Positions 7,029 through 16,141 of a stretch of 57,870 nt of DNA are shown in pieces (the first letter of the stretch is position 1; the number at the start of each line of letters is the position of its first letter). Both the position numbers and the translations under genes were made by a program. The stretch lies in contig JAUZNZ010000030.1 in NCBI GenBank assembly GCA_030706735.1, positions 1-57,870 of the forward strand, written 5' to 3'. The DNA comes from Bacteroidota bacterium. GTDB lineage: Bacteria > Bacteroidota > Bacteroidia > Chitinophagales > Chitinophagaceae. The notes beneath the pieces are model-generated. The model had not been told where the DNA came from. It was given only the letters and a program-made list of their open reading frames with translations, and made no database searches.

Positions 7029-8067
7029 TGGCCACTCGCGGGTCCACCCATCCATAAAGCAGGTCCGCCAACAGGCCGATCAGGATGAAGAAAAAGGACG
7101 TAATGAGGACAGACCCCATCACGACGGGAAAGTCCAGCTTCTCCAGCGCATCGACGGTCACCTTCCCGATCCCATGCCAGCCGAAAATATACTCTGCGAA
7201 GAAGGCGCCCGCCAGCAATTCCGCAAACCAGCCCGTCACCGCGGTGATCACCGGATTCAACGCATTCCGCAGGCCATGCCGCCAGACCACCGTCCTGCCG
7301 CCCAGACCCTTTGCATACGCCGTCCGGATATAGTCCTTGTCCAGCTCATCGAGCAGGGCGCCTCGCGTGAGTTGAGCGATGATGGCCATGGGCCGGATGC
7401 CCAGCGTAATGGCCGGCAGGATCAGGTTGGCAAGCTGCAGCTGCCTGCCGGAGAAAGGATCGGTATCGAAAAGCCTGCCGGTAATATGCAATCCGGTATA
7501 AGGGCCGAGTAGGAATCCGAACACGTAGGCGATGATGATGCCCATGAAGAATGACGGAACGGAAATGCCCAGCACGCTCACGAATATCGCGGAGCTGTCC
7601 ATCCAGGTGTTCTTCTTCAGCGCGGCCAGCACGCCGAGCAATACGCCGAACAACGTGGCGATGATCATCGCCGCAACGGCCAGCACGATCGTGCCCGGCA
7701 GCGCCTCCATCAGGATCTCACCCACATCCCGTTTCGTTTGATAGGAACGCCGCAAATAGGGCCACTTGATGCCAATGCGCGTTTCGCCTCCCACGAACAG
7801 CCCCCGTAGTCCCTTCTCCGCGATCTCCTTCCTGGAATGGATGCCGATCGGGGACAGATCGTCCAGGTAATAAACAAATTGCTTCCAGAGGGGCTGATCG
7901 AGATAGAGTTCCTTACGGATATTCTCCTGCGTAGCGGCATCCGCCCGCTGTCCCATGATCAGGCGCGAGGGATCTCCGAAACCCTGGAAAAGAAAGAATA
8001 CGACGACCAGTACGCCCAGCATCACCAGGAGCCCATAGATCGATCGCCTGAGAAAGTACCTGGTCAT
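7021..8067 (-). CDS. ABC transporter permease, DppB/OppB type
   Basis: 348 residues, six predicted membrane helices (first at about residues 9-29, then four or five clustered after residue 120, last near the C-terminus). It starts MTRYFLRRSIYGLLVMLGV as DppB proteins do and carries the EAA-like loop around KDYIRTAYAKGLGGRTVVWRHGLRNALNP, which contacts the ATPase. It has the family insertion before the second helix. Normally it works with a DppC permease, two ATPases and a binding protein for oligopeptides or nickel; none is in the window, so partners must be elsewhere. DoxX-like gene 6 bases upstream on the same strand. Confidence 0.94.
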   Translation of the reverse strand: MTRYFLRRSIYGLLVMLGVLVVVFFLFQGFGDPSRLIMGQRADAATQENIRKELYLDQPLWKQFVYYLDDLSPIGIHSRKEIAEKGLRGLFVGGETRIGIKWPYLRRSYQTKRDVGEILMEALPGTIVLAVAAMIIATLFGVLLGVLAALKKNTWMDSSAIFVSVLGISVPSFFMGIIIAYVFGFLLGPYTGLHITGRLFDTDPFSGRQLQLANLILPAITLGIRPMAIIAQLTRGALLDELDKDYIRTAYAKGLGGRTVVWRHGLRNALNPVITAVTGWFAELLAGAFFAEYIFGWHGIGKVTVDALEKLDFPVVMGSVLITSFFFILIGLLADLLYGWVDPRVAIT

Positions 8068-8073
8068 AATGGG

Positions 8074-9213
8074 TTATTCGAGCTGGTCGGGTAATGCGTT
8101 GACGTCGGGCAGGGCCTGCGAAAAATCGGCATAGCTCCACTTGTTCAGAACGATCCCCCGCTTCAGCAGGTAGATCGTGGGGTTGGCGCGCGCAGCCGTC
8201 CGGATCGCCGTCACATCGCAGGTCAGGATAATGACGCCCTTCGTCAGTCCCTGCCGGTCGATCCAGGAGCTCACGCCGTCATAATCGCTGGTGATCAGGT
8301 AAACGGGGATCCCCTTGGACTTCGCCGTGACCAGGATCAGGCCGAGGGCTTTGTCCCAGGAGGGCGATTCCTCGGAGATGCCCATGCTGAAAAGGAATAG
8401 CTTGTATCCCTTCTGTTGCAGGATCTCCTGGGTGCTGTCGACACCCGATGGGGTATGCAGCAGAAAGTCCTTGATCGCCGGTTCCGCATTTCCTTTTCGC
8501 ACCAACTTGTCATATCGCGAAACCAGCGTATAAGTTGCCGGATCATAGTCGTTCGGGATCTTGTCGGCCGTGAATTCCACCTTCTTCCCATTATGCATGT
8601 ACACAAAACTGATCACGGTACTGTCGGGGATCGCCCCGGGAGGGATCTGCATGGCCGCCGGAATATCCTGGCCGACCCGGTAGGGCAGGCAGTCCAAGGT
8701 CGGCAGGTGCAGCAGGACGAACCATTGGAAGCTTACGGATAAGATCAGGGTAAGCAATAAGGTGGCCATGCTGGCCACCTGCGACAAGAGGGGCTTGACC
8801 TTGCCCCGCTGCATGAACAAAAAGAGGATCAGCCCGAGCAGCACCAGGTCTTTCGCAAAAGACTGCCCCGCAGTCAGCGGAATGCAATCGCCAAAGCAGC
8901 CGCACTCGCGCACCTTCCCCGATAAGTAGGCATATCCTGTAAGGAAGGTGAAAAAAACGATGAGCACCAGCAAAAGCCAGCTGAACAGTTTCATCCGCCA
9001 GCCGAGGAGCACCGCCACGCCCGCCACGATCTCGAATACGATCATGATCAGCGAGAAGGCCAGCGTGAAATGATCCAGCAAATGAAAATTCCAGGCCTCG
9101 AAGAATTCGAGCATCTTATAGCTGAGCCCCATGGGATCATTGGCCTTGATGAGTCCGGAAAATATGAACAGCACGCCGACGACAAAGCGCGCCGTATTGA
9201 TGAGGATCTTCAT
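8074..9213 (-). CDS. DoxX-family membrane protein with thioredoxin-like C-terminus (BT_3928 type)
   Basis: 379 residues. The N-terminal half is a four-helix DoxX/MauE-like membrane domain (helices at about 7-25, 45-65, 70-92, 115-135) with the Cys cluster ECGCFGDC in the third loop, typical of thiol-redox members. After a fifth helix the C-terminal 200 residues form an extracytoplasmic domain with a thioredoxin-like layout but no CxxC. The set DoxX - DUF1599 - folP in this order is a recurrent neighbourhood in the Bacteroidota. Role unknown; disulphide or quinone redox at the inner membrane is inferred. It lies 18 bases downstream of the DUF1599 gene. Confidence 0.85.
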   Translation of the reverse strand: MKILINTARFVVGVLFIFSGLIKANDPMGLSYKMLEFFEAWNFHLLDHFTLAFSLIMIVFEIVAGVAVLLGWRMKLFSWLLLVLIVFFTFLTGYAYLSGKVRECGCFGDCIPLTAGQSFAKDLVLLGLILFLFMQRGKVKPLLSQVASMATLLLTLILSVSFQWFVLLHLPTLDCLPYRVGQDIPAAMQIPPGAIPDSTVISFVYMHNGKKVEFTADKIPNDYDPATYTLVSRYDKLVRKGNAEPAIKDFLLHTPSGVDSTQEILQQKGYKLFLFSMGISEESPSWDKALGLILVTAKSKGIPVYLITSDYDGVSSWIDRQGLTKGVIILTCDVTAIRTAARANPTIYLLKRGIVLNKWSYADFSQALPDVNALPDQLE

Positions 9214-9231
9214 GAAAAAATCGGTTTATGC

Positions 9232-9807
9232 CTATCCCCGGTGTTTGCCCTCCCCGATCAGGATCAGGGCAAACAGGGAGTAGTTGATGATGTCGATGAA
9301 ATTCGAGTCAATGCCTTCGCTGATGAGCGTCCGGCCCTCATTGGCGAGGATCTGGCGCACCCGGAGCAGCTTCATGAGGATCAGGTCGGCAAAACTTTCC
9401 TGGCTCATCTCCCTCCATGCCTCCCCATAGTCATGATTCTTATTCAGCATAGTTTCGCGCGCCAGCGCCATTTTCTCGTCGTATAGCGCTTCCACCTCTT
9501 CGACCGGCAGATCCTCCATCGGGTTGCGCCCGCCATCGCCGTTGAACGACAATTGGATCAGCCCGATGATCCCATAGTTCACCATGGCGATGAATTCTGC
9601 CGTCCGGTCATCGCCGACCCGCTGTTCAACCCGTTGCGCTGCCTTTTGCTGCAGCGTGCGGATGCGTTGTGCCTTAATGAATAGTTGATCCGCGATGGAG
9701 ATGATTCGCAACACCCGCCAGGAGGTGCCATAGTCCCTGGCTTTTTTTAGGAAGAGGCCCCTGCACGTCAGTACAGCCTGGTCATATTGCTGGTTCGTAG
9801 AACTCAT
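9232..9807 (-). CDS. DUF1599 domain-containing protein
   Basis: 191 residues from the ATG at 9807; a TTG at 9831 in frame would add eight residues but ATG fits better. The two halves look like internal repeats: KARDYGTSWRVLR near residue 25 and KNHDYGEAWREMS near residue 130, each followed by a helix ending in AxMVNYGIIGLIQL or FIDIINYSLFALIL. That pattern of a repeated DYGxxWR motif defines DUF1599, whose shape suggests an all-helical nucleotide-binding (MazG-like) fold; this is inference. It is divergent from folP, with which it is usually neighbour. Confidence 0.9.
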   Translation of the reverse strand: MSSTNQQYDQAVLTCRGLFLKKARDYGTSWRVLRIISIADQLFIKAQRIRTLQQKAAQRVEQRVGDDRTAEFIAMVNYGIIGLIQLSFNGDGGRNPMEDLPVEEVEALYDEKMALARETMLNKNHDYGEAWREMSQESFADLILMKLLRVRQILANEGRTLISEGIDSNFIDIINYSLFALILIGEGKHRG

Positions 9808-9887
9808 GGCCGGTATTTCGGTCGTTTTCAATTTTATTGTTGAATTTTGTCCAAGGTCTGTATGGTAAAGATAAAGATAATGCGCCT

Positions 9888-10736
9888 ATGTTCACATTGA
9901 ATTGCCGCGGCAAATTGCTGGTCGCACGCAGGCCGCTCATCATGGGGATCCTCAACAGTACCCCCGATTCATTTTATGCGGGGAGCCGTGTAGCAAGTCT
10001 GGAAACGCTGTTGCAGACGGCGGACAGAATGATCGCTGACGGTGCGGATATCCTGGACATCGGCGGCCAGAGCAGCCGTCCCGGTGCGGAAGAGGTGGGG
10101 GTTGAAGAGGAATTGCAGCGGGTCATCGCACCGATCTCCGCAATACATAAACGTTTCCCGCATATCCCTCTGTCCGTCGACACCTGGCATGCGCGCGTGG
10201 CCGAGCAGGCCCTGTCGGTTGGGGCATCGATAGTCAATGACGTCAGTGGCGGAACCCTGGATCCGATGATGATCGAGACCGTTGGGAGATTAGGCGCACC
10301 GTACGTGTGCATGCATATGCGCGGCGATCCCGCCACCATGGCCCGGCACGCTGACTATGAAGACGTGACCAGGGAGGTATTGGATTTGTTCATCCGCCGG
10401 ATCGATGATTGCCGCCGGGCAGGTATCCATGACCTGATCCTCGACCCCGGCCTGGGCTTCGCCAAACGCGCCGTCCATAATCTGGCCCTGCTGAAGAACC
10501 TCGCCCTGCTGGCCGGCATAACCGGTCGCCCCTTGCTGCTGGGGGTCTCCCGGAAATCGTTTATATACAAGGCCCTCGAACTCCCCGGACCGGAGTCGGC
10601 CCTCAATGGCAGCACCGTAATGAATACCCTCGCCCTGCTGCATGGGGCGGCCATCCTGCGCGTGCACGACCCGAAAGAGGCCCGGGAGGCGGTGCGACTG
10701 ACGGAACTCTATAAAAGCGAAAATTCGCGCTCCTGA
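9888..10736 (+). CDS. folP: Dihydropteroate synthase
   Basis: Joins 6-hydroxymethyl-dihydropterin diphosphate to p-aminobenzoate in folate synthesis; it is the sulfonamide target. 282 residues starting MFTLNCRGKLLVARRPLIMG. Seen: MGILNSTPDSF (first DHPS signature), DGADILDIGGQSSRPGA (second signature), PLSVDTW, VNDVSGG, the MHMRGDPATM loop, DPGLGFAKR with the catalytic-site Lys region, GVSRKSF, and RVHDPKEAREAV near the end. An in-frame TTG at 9837 gives a less likely longer form. Divergent from the DUF1599 gene; a strong hairpin overlaps its stop codon. Confidence 0.97.
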   Translation: MFTLNCRGKLLVARRPLIMGILNSTPDSFYAGSRVASLETLLQTADRMIADGADILDIGGQSSRPGAEEVGVEEELQRVIAPISAIHKRFPHIPLSVDTWHARVAEQALSVGASIVNDVSGGTLDPMMIETVGRLGAPYVCMHMRGDPATMARHADYEDVTREVLDLFIRRIDDCRRAGIHDLILDPGLGFAKRAVHNLALLKNLALLAGITGRPLLLGVSRKSFIYKALELPGPESALNGSTVMNTLALLHGAAILRVHDPKEAREAVRLTELYKSENSRS

Positions 10737-10753
10737 GGAACGCGAATTTTCGC
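10717..10753. terminator. 13-bp perfect hairpin between folP and the convergent FKBP gene
   Basis: GCGAAAATTCGCG (10717-10729) and CGCGAATTTTCGC (10741-10753) form a perfect stem around an 11-base loop that contains the folP stop codon; TCC/GGA inside the loop can extend it. The AT-rich stem middle and position between converging genes suggest a two-way terminator, though there is no long T-run. Confidence 0.65.
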
Positions 10754-10776
10754 ATAATTATGATCGTTGCTTACTG

Positions 10777-11712
10777 CTATTTCTGCTGCGGCTGCGGCCT
10801 GCCCGGCATCTGCCGCATCGGCATGGTCCGCATGTTCGGGTTCGCGGAAGGCGGCGGCGCATCGGTGACGTCTTCGACCACCACGTCGAACATCAGCGTC
10901 TCGTAAGGCTTGTGGCCCGGTCCGGCCTGCTGGCCATAGGCCAGGTAGGCAGGGATATATAAGGTGCCCTTTCCACCCTTCTTGAATCGCTGCAGGCCGA
11001 AATCCCAACCGGCGATCACGGCATGCCTGCCCACGACGAATTTAAAGGGTTCGGCGGGCGGCGTCATATTTGATTCGAACGTCTTTCCGGACGGGAAGAG
11101 TTTGCCTGTATAACGAATGGCAACCTGTTTCCCGGTATCTACTTTCGGGCCATCGCCGGGAGACTCCACCTGCACATATACGCCTTCGGGCAATTTGTCG
11201 GCGTGGATCTGTTTGGAGGCCAGGTAGTCCTGCAAGGTCTTATCTTCACGGTCCTTTTCCTTCTGCTCCTCCTTTGCCCGGTCGTCTGTCACCGCGCCTT
11301 CCGTCTGGAAGACGTCCAATACCTTGAAGGAGATGGTGACCTTGTCCTTCTTATGCACGAAGGCGGGCAGCGGCCCGAATTTATGCTCGAGACTGTCGGC
11401 GAGTTCGACGACGATCGCGCTGTCCCCCTTGCGAAGCATGGTGAACACCTCGGCAGGCGTATAGGTCGGGCCGACACTATCGACCTTCGTATAGGCCGGC
11501 ATGCTGTTTTCCGAACTGTATAATAAGGAGTCGCGGAGCTTTTGAACGACACTGATCTTCAGAAAGGATCCCTTTTTTGCGGGCTCGCCCTTGCCGTCGG
11601 AAATGATCTTATAGAGAAGACCGCTTTTAGTCTTTTTGAAACCTTGATTCCGGCACGCCATCGGGACAGTCAGGACGAGTGCAGCAATCACATAAAATGC
11701 AACGTTTTTCAT
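10777..11712 (-). CDS. FKBP-type peptidyl-prolyl isomerase lipoprotein
   Basis: 311 residues. A lipoprotein signal (hydrophobic stretch ending VPMAC, lipidated Cys near residue 20) places it in the envelope. Two FKBP-like regions follow: a degenerate one at about 30-135 (KKGSFLKISVV.. DSLEHKFGPLPAFV) and a canonical C-terminal one at about 185-285 with VAIRYTGKLFPSGKTFESN, FKFVVGRHAVIAGWDFGL and GTLYIPAYLAYG. It probably assists folding of exported proteins. The C-tail is rich in Pro, Met and Gln. It starts 8 bases after the stop of the NrnA-like gene and is surely in the same transcript. Confidence 0.93.
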   Translation of the reverse strand: MKNVAFYVIAALVLTVPMACRNQGFKKTKSGLLYKIISDGKGEPAKKGSFLKISVVQKLRDSLLYSSENSMPAYTKVDSVGPTYTPAEVFTMLRKGDSAIVVELADSLEHKFGPLPAFVHKKDKVTISFKVLDVFQTEGAVTDDRAKEEQKEKDREDKTLQDYLASKQIHADKLPEGVYVQVESPGDGPKVDTGKQVAIRYTGKLFPSGKTFESNMTPPAEPFKFVVGRHAVIAGWDFGLQRFKKGGKGTLYIPAYLAYGQQAGPGHKPYETLMFDVVVEDVTDAPPPSANPNMRTMPMRQMPGRPQPQQK

Positions 11713-11720
11713 TATTGTTG

Positions 11721-12728
11721 TTATTGTAGTTGTGACGAATTCTCTTTTATGGCGGCGATGAAGCGCTGAACCGTCTGCTCCAGCGAATCGTTACTGCGAC
11801 CGCCTGCCGCATTGAAATGGCCGCCGCCTTCGAAATACTTCCGGGCAAAGCTGTTGACGTCGAACCCACCCTTGCTTCGGAATGAACACTTGATCTCCTC
11901 GTCCCTGTCGATAATGAGCGCCGCCATCTTGATGCCCTGGATCGATAAGGGATAATTTACGAGGCCCTCCGTGTCGCCCGTCCGGATCTCATATCGCACC
12001 AGGTCCTTCCAGGGGATGGAGATCAGCGCCGCATTGTGCTCATAAAAAATGTCCATGCGGCTCTGCAAGGCATATCCGATGAACCGCAGACGGTTTTCCA
12101 AAAAATTATCAAAGAGTTCCTCATGGATGATCGTATGATTCAGCCCGGTATCTTTTAGCGCCGCGACCATCCGGTGAACCCCGGCCGAAGCCCCGGGAAA
12201 CCGGAAGGAGCCCGTATCACTCATGACGCCGGCATAGAGACAGGCGGCGATGTCCTTATCGACCCGGTCCGCATGCCCCGAACCAACGATCAGGTCATAG
12301 ATCATCTCCGAGGTAGAGCTCTTCAGGGTATCGCTGATCCCATAGGCAAAATGTTCCGACTCCGGCTGCTGATGATGATCGATCAGGATCTTGATCGCAG
12401 GGAGCTTCCTCAATTTGGACGCCATGCTTCGGGTACGCGCCAGGGTATTGAAGTCCAGGCAAAAAACCCACTCTGCCGCAGCCAGAAAGGTATTGGCCTT
12501 CTCCTGGCTGTACTCATAGTCGATGACTGCCTGGCAGCCGGGCATCCACTTCAACCAGTCGGCCCAGTTTGTGGGAGAAATGACCGTGACCTGGTGACCG
12601 AGCCGGGTTAGGAAATGGCCCAGTCCCAGGGAAGATCCCATCGCGTCGGCATCCGGCTTCTGATGCATGATGATAACCACCTTCTTAGGTTCAGCCAACA
12701 AGGGGTATATTTCCTGGATCACTTTCAT
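11721..12728 (-). CDS. DHH/DHHA1 phosphoesterase, NrnA-like oligoribonuclease/pAp phosphatase
   Basis: 335 residues from the ATG at 12728 (MKVIQEIYPLLAEPKK); the frame is open 12 codons further up but that lies in the promoter region. Seen: VVIIMHQKPDADAMGSSLG (motif I with metal-binding Asp), the DFN motif about residue 100, IDHHQQPE (the DHH motif), SDTGSFRFPG, and the C-terminal DHHA1 GGGHFNAAGGR substrate loop. NrnA enzymes degrade 2-5 nt RNAs and dephosphorylate 3'-phosphoadenosine 5'-phosphate. The FKBP lipoprotein gene follows 8 bases downstream. Divergent from ndk with about 100 bases between the starts. Confidence 0.94.
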   Translation of the reverse strand: MKVIQEIYPLLAEPKKVVIIMHQKPDADAMGSSLGLGHFLTRLGHQVTVISPTNWADWLKWMPGCQAVIDYEYSQEKANTFLAAAEWVFCLDFNTLARTRSMASKLRKLPAIKILIDHHQQPESEHFAYGISDTLKSSTSEMIYDLIVGSGHADRVDKDIAACLYAGVMSDTGSFRFPGASAGVHRMVAALKDTGLNHTIIHEELFDNFLENRLRFIGYALQSRMDIFYEHNAALISIPWKDLVRYEIRTGDTEGLVNYPLSIQGIKMAALIIDRDEEIKCSFRSKGGFDVNSFARKYFEGGGHFNAAGGRSNDSLEQTVQRFIAAIKENSSQLQ

Positions 12729-12778
12729 ATTCGGCGGCAGCAAAGTTGCAGAATAAATAATCAAATCCCAAGTTTAGT

Positions 12779-12808
12779 TTGGGTTTCAGGGGGCATGCCT
12801 TACCTTTG
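12779..12808 (+). promoter_or_regulatory. Bacteroidota-type promoter of ndk
   Basis: TTG at 12779-12781, 19 bases, then TACCTTTG at 12801-12808, followed by GC. This fits the Bacteroidota sigma consensus TTG-N17-23-TAnnTTTG. The ndk ATG lies 23 bases further on, giving a short leader. On the opposite strand, CAACTTTG (12741-12748) is a one-mismatch -7 element for the NrnA-like gene. Confidence 0.75.
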
Positions 12809-12831
12809 CGTGCCAAAAAGAAAAGGAACCC

Positions 12832-13248
12832 ATGAGCAATCGTACGTTTACCATGATCAAGCCGGACGCCTACTCCAAAGGCCATTCCGGCCTCATCCTC
12901 GATCAGATCATCCGGAGCGGTTTTCGCATCGTGGCAATGAAGATGACCAAACTGTCTTTGGAAAAGGCGGGGGAATTTTACGCGATCCACAAGGAACGCC
13001 CTTTTTATGGAGAATTGGTGGACTTCATGAGCAGCGGTCCCATTATCGCCGCCATCCTGGAGAAACCGAATGCCGTCGCCGATTTCCGCAAACTCATCGG
13101 CGCTACCGATCCGGCAAAGGCAGACGCCGGCACCATTCGCAAGCTATATGCGGCTTCAGTCGGCGAGAATGCGATCCACGGCAGCGACAGCGATGAAAAT
13201 GCGAAGATTGAATCCGACTTCTTCTTCAGCGGATTGGAGAGAGTCTAG
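12832..13248 (+). CDS. ndk: Nucleoside diphosphate kinase
   Basis: Transfers phosphate from ATP to other nucleoside diphosphates through a phospho-histidine. 138 residues, the normal size. Seen: [14 protein letters not shown], the Kpn-loop region, and a C-terminal [15 protein letters not shown] segment with the catalytic His in IHGSDS. In the middle, [22 protein letters not shown] replaces the common AxHxxRPFF sequence with family-typical residues. The gene has its own promoter (12779-12808) and ends 27 bases before the convergent TraB gene. Confidence 0.97.
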   Translation: MSNRTFTMIKPDAYSKGHSGLILDQIIRSGFRIVAMKMTKLSLEKAGEFYAIHKERPFYGELVDFMSSGPIIAAILEKPNAVADFRKLIGATDPAKADAGTIRKLYAASVGENAIHGSDSDENAKIESDFFFSGLERV

Positions 13249-13275
13249 TCGCGCACCGGAAAGCGCCTGCGGCCC

Positions 13276-14238
13276 TCACGGCCCATTCGGCACCGGCGTT
13301 ACGGCATAACCCCTTTTTCTCAGCAGATTGATCACTCCCTGCTCTCCGGGCAGATGCGCCGCACCGACGGCAATCAGCAGGGAACCCTTATTTAGCATCA
13401 TATCCAGTTCCTTCGCCCATTTCCTGTTTCGTCCATAGAGCAGAAGATCCATATATTCGTCCATCCCGGGATCGTCCTTACGGCTTAGCGAATCGATCTT
13501 GTCCAGGTCCTGCGCCTTATAAACGGCGGCCAGATCGAGCGTCATTTGCTTGTACTGCTCCATGCTGTCAATACTGTTGACCAGGTCCTTTGCCTGCTTC
13601 TCATAGGGAATACTGTCGAACAGGCCGGCCTGGAACTCGGCGGTCTCCAGCCCTTTGATCGGCTTGTGCAGCGACTGGGCCTCCTTCATGATCATCAATT
13701 CCATGCCGTCCGTGGTCTTGCAGGCCATGTTGTTTTCTTCGATGATACTGCTGATCAGCATCGGCTTGAACCGCTCCAGCATGCCGAACGGCAGCATAGA
13801 GGAATGATGCGCGAAATAATCTTTTACTTTTCTGTAATCGGAGGAATCCAACAGATCGGAAAGCTTTTTACTATCGTTCATGCGCATGGCCTTCATCGCG
13901 CCGAGCATGCCGCTCATATCGCTCAGGTCGATCTCGAACCAGATCTGGTCGCAGGAGCTGATGACCGCTTTCAGGCTATCACTCAGCGAGGCATCTTCCG
14001 CACAAAGCACGTGCATCGTCCCGAAGAGATAGGACGGTTTGGCCAGCCCCTTGCCGCTGATCCTCCACAGGAGCGTGTGTGGAGTCGCCGCGCCTACCCT
14101 GGCGCCGCGCCCGGACTGCCCGCCCGCACTCCACGACAGCAAGCCCGCATTCAGTATTACGGCGGCGAGGATCCCGGCAGAGAATAGTCCGGCGGACATG
14201 ATATATGGCGGCTTAATTGACGGCTGCTTCTTTTCCAT
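13276..14238 (-). CDS. TraB/GumN family protein
   Basis: 320 residues, with an N-terminal membrane anchor or signal segment (about 13-38). The TraB/GumN signature is seen at both ends: SYLFGTMHV (conserved GTxH) about residue 70 and a C-terminal GAAHLPGEQGVINLLRKRGY with the GxxH..G motif. These proteins fold like the EreA/ChaN/Tiki superfamily and include metalloproteases that act extracellularly; for bacterial members the substrate is unknown. The ATG at 14238 lies inside the 3' end of ubiD (26-base overlap), so translation of the two may be coupled. Confidence 0.9.
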   Translation of the reverse strand: MEKKQPSIKPPYIMSAGLFSAGILAAVILNAGLLSWSAGGQSGRGARVGAATPHTLLWRISGKGLAKPSYLFGTMHVLCAEDASLSDSLKAVISSCDQIWFEIDLSDMSGMLGAMKAMRMNDSKKLSDLLDSSDYRKVKDYFAHHSSMLPFGMLERFKPMLISSIIEENNMACKTTDGMELMIMKEAQSLHKPIKGLETAEFQAGLFDSIPYEKQAKDLVNSIDSMEQYKQMTLDLAAVYKAQDLDKIDSLSRKDDPGMDEYMDLLLYGRNRKWAKELDMMLNKGSLLIAVGAAHLPGEQGVINLLRKRGYAVTPVPNGP

Positions 14239-16138
14239 AGACCTGGTCTTTGAATTTTAATGAGGGTGAGGGAATAAGCGGCCCGATCCCCAGGGCATCC
14301 CATTTTGCATCGACGGCGCGGATCGTTTCGTCGTCAGCGACGATGATATTGGGCCAGTCGCGTTGAAAGTCATCCAATTCCCTGGTTTTCCGGGTGCCGT
14401 CCAACCCAAGGCAGGCAAACTTCCTGGCCGGGTCGATGACCGACCTTTTCTCATACAGCAGGTGATCCCGCCTGGGGTCGAGATTATTGCAGAACCTCCA
14501 CAGGGCCGTGGGCAGATCGCGCGCATCGACCGTATGTTCCACATAAAGAATCATTTTGACGCCTTCCATTTCACTCAGTTCACAGGCCGCCTCATGCAGC
14601 TCGCCGATATGACCCGGACGGTCTTTCCTGACCGACAGGATCAAACAGGGTATTCCTTTCTTGAGCAACTGCAGGTTGACATGCACGATTTCCGGGAATT
14701 TGCGATACAGGGATTCCGTGGTGAGTCCTTTATAATTGCCGGCGTCCAACTGGTACATGCTATCCCGTTCCTCTTCCATCTTATGCGTTCCGTCGATGCA
14801 CATCTTGCCCCCGAACCCAAGCTTGCTGCAGCTATGGTCCAGCACATCCATCGGTCCTTGCGAATAATGCACGTCGGCGGCAGGGTTAAGATTCCTGAAC
14901 ACCGAGCGCGCCAGGCCTTCATAATCCTGTATGCGCACCGCACCGTCCGCCAGCACCAATATTTTATTGAACATCATCTGCCCGGCTCCCCACATGGCAT
15001 TCATGACCTTCAGGCCCTGCCCCGGATATTCCTTATGGATCTTGGCGATCACGAGATTGTGAAAAACGCCTTCTACCGGCATATCCATGTCGAGGATCTC
15101 AGGCACCAGCGTCATCTTGATCGGCGCCAGAAAGATCCGCTCGGTCGCCTTTCCCAGCCAGGCGTCTTCCTGTGGCGGGATGCCGACGATCGTAGCGGGA
15201 TAGACCGCACCCTTCCGGTGCGTGATGGCCGTGATATGGAACTTCGGGTACCAGTCCGGCAGGGAATAATATCCGGTGTGATCGCCAAAAGGCCCTTCCC
15301 AAATGAGGTCTTCCGAAGGATCGACATATCCTTCGATAACGAAATCGGCGTCTTCAGGCACTTCGATCTCCGGTTGGGAAATGCATTTTACCAACTCCAC
15401 CTTCTTTTTCCGGAGAAATCCCGCCAGCATATATTCGTCCACATTCTCGGGCAAGGGGGCGGTGGCGCTGTACGCATACACGGGATCTCCTCCCAGTGCA
15501 ACGGCTACCGGCATCCGCTTATTCATCTTTTTGTATTCGGAAAAATGGCGGGCGCTCACCTTATGCTTGTGCCAGTGCATGCCGGTCAGCCGGGGGCCGA
15601 ACAGTTGCATGCGGTACATGCCCACATTGCGGGTGCCCGTATTCGGGTCCTTGGTATGAATGATGGGAAGAGTAATGAAGGGGCCTCCGTCCTTCGGCCA
15701 GCAGGTAATGACCGGTAGCAGGTTGATATCCGGATCGGCAAGGACGATCTCCTGGCATGCCCCCCTGCCCTTCCTGACCCTGGGCATCCAGCTGGCAAAC
15801 TGCCCCAGTTTCGGCAGCAGCCTTAATTTGTCGATCAACCCCTCTTTCGGGGCCGACAGAAGACTGAACAATCCCTCAATCTCGCGCGTGACGTCATTCA
15901 GGTCATCAACCCCGAGTGCCATGCACATCCGCCGTTCGCTCCCGTAGGCGTTCATCAAAACGGGAAAGTCTTTCCCGGTATTCTCAAACAGCAGGGCCTT
16001 CCCCCCGCCGCCACTCTTGCTCATCCGGTCGGTGATCTCTGCCATTTCAAGCCTGGGATCGACATACGTCTTGATGCGCAGCAGCTCACCCGCCTTTTCG
16101 AGGGCGTCGATGAATTCCAGCTGATTTCTATACGCCAT
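14213..16138 (-). CDS. UbiD family decarboxylase
   Basis: Prenylated-FMN-dependent decarboxylase, 641 residues from the ATG at 16138 (MAYRNQLEFIDALEKAGELL). Seen: AEITDRMSK, the metal/prFMN-site region with TRNVGMYRMQLFG and MHWHKHK, the ExxP-type segment EIEVPEDADFVIEGYV, DLIWEGPFGDHTGYYSLPDWYP with catalytic Glu-Asp residues, and the C-terminal DKRSVIDPARKFACLGLDGT-type end of this family. Bacteroidota homologues are usually annotated as menaquinone-pathway decarboxylases, but the substrate is not established. A TACTTTTG element lies only four bases upstream of the start, so the mRNA may be leaderless. Confidence 0.93.
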   Translation of the reverse strand: MAYRNQLEFIDALEKAGELLRIKTYVDPRLEMAEITDRMSKSGGGGKALLFENTGKDFPVLMNAYGSERRMCMALGVDDLNDVTREIEGLFSLLSAPKEGLIDKLRLLPKLGQFASWMPRVRKGRGACQEIVLADPDINLLPVITCWPKDGGPFITLPIIHTKDPNTGTRNVGMYRMQLFGPRLTGMHWHKHKVSARHFSEYKKMNKRMPVAVALGGDPVYAYSATAPLPENVDEYMLAGFLRKKKVELVKCISQPEIEVPEDADFVIEGYVDPSEDLIWEGPFGDHTGYYSLPDWYPKFHITAITHRKGAVYPATIVGIPPQEDAWLGKATERIFLAPIKMTLVPEILDMDMPVEGVFHNLVIAKIHKEYPGQGLKVMNAMWGAGQMMFNKILVLADGAVRIQDYEGLARSVFRNLNPAADVHYSQGPMDVLDHSCSKLGFGGKMCIDGTHKMEEERDSMYQLDAGNYKGLTTESLYRKFPEIVHVNLQLLKKGIPCLILSVRKDRPGHIGELHEAACELSEMEGVKMILYVEHTVDARDLPTALWRFCNNLDPRRDHLLYEKRSVIDPARKFACLGLDGTRKTRELDDFQRDWPNIIVADDETIRAVDAKWDALGIGPLIPSPSLKFKDQVYGKEAAVN

Positions 16139-16141
16139 GTG

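Noticed and set aside
14363-15718. Long open frame on the strand opposite ubiD
   Set aside because: It is antisense to a clear UbiD gene with conserved motifs over its whole length, and the antisense product resembles no protein family; the frame is open because of GC-rich codons of the sense strand.
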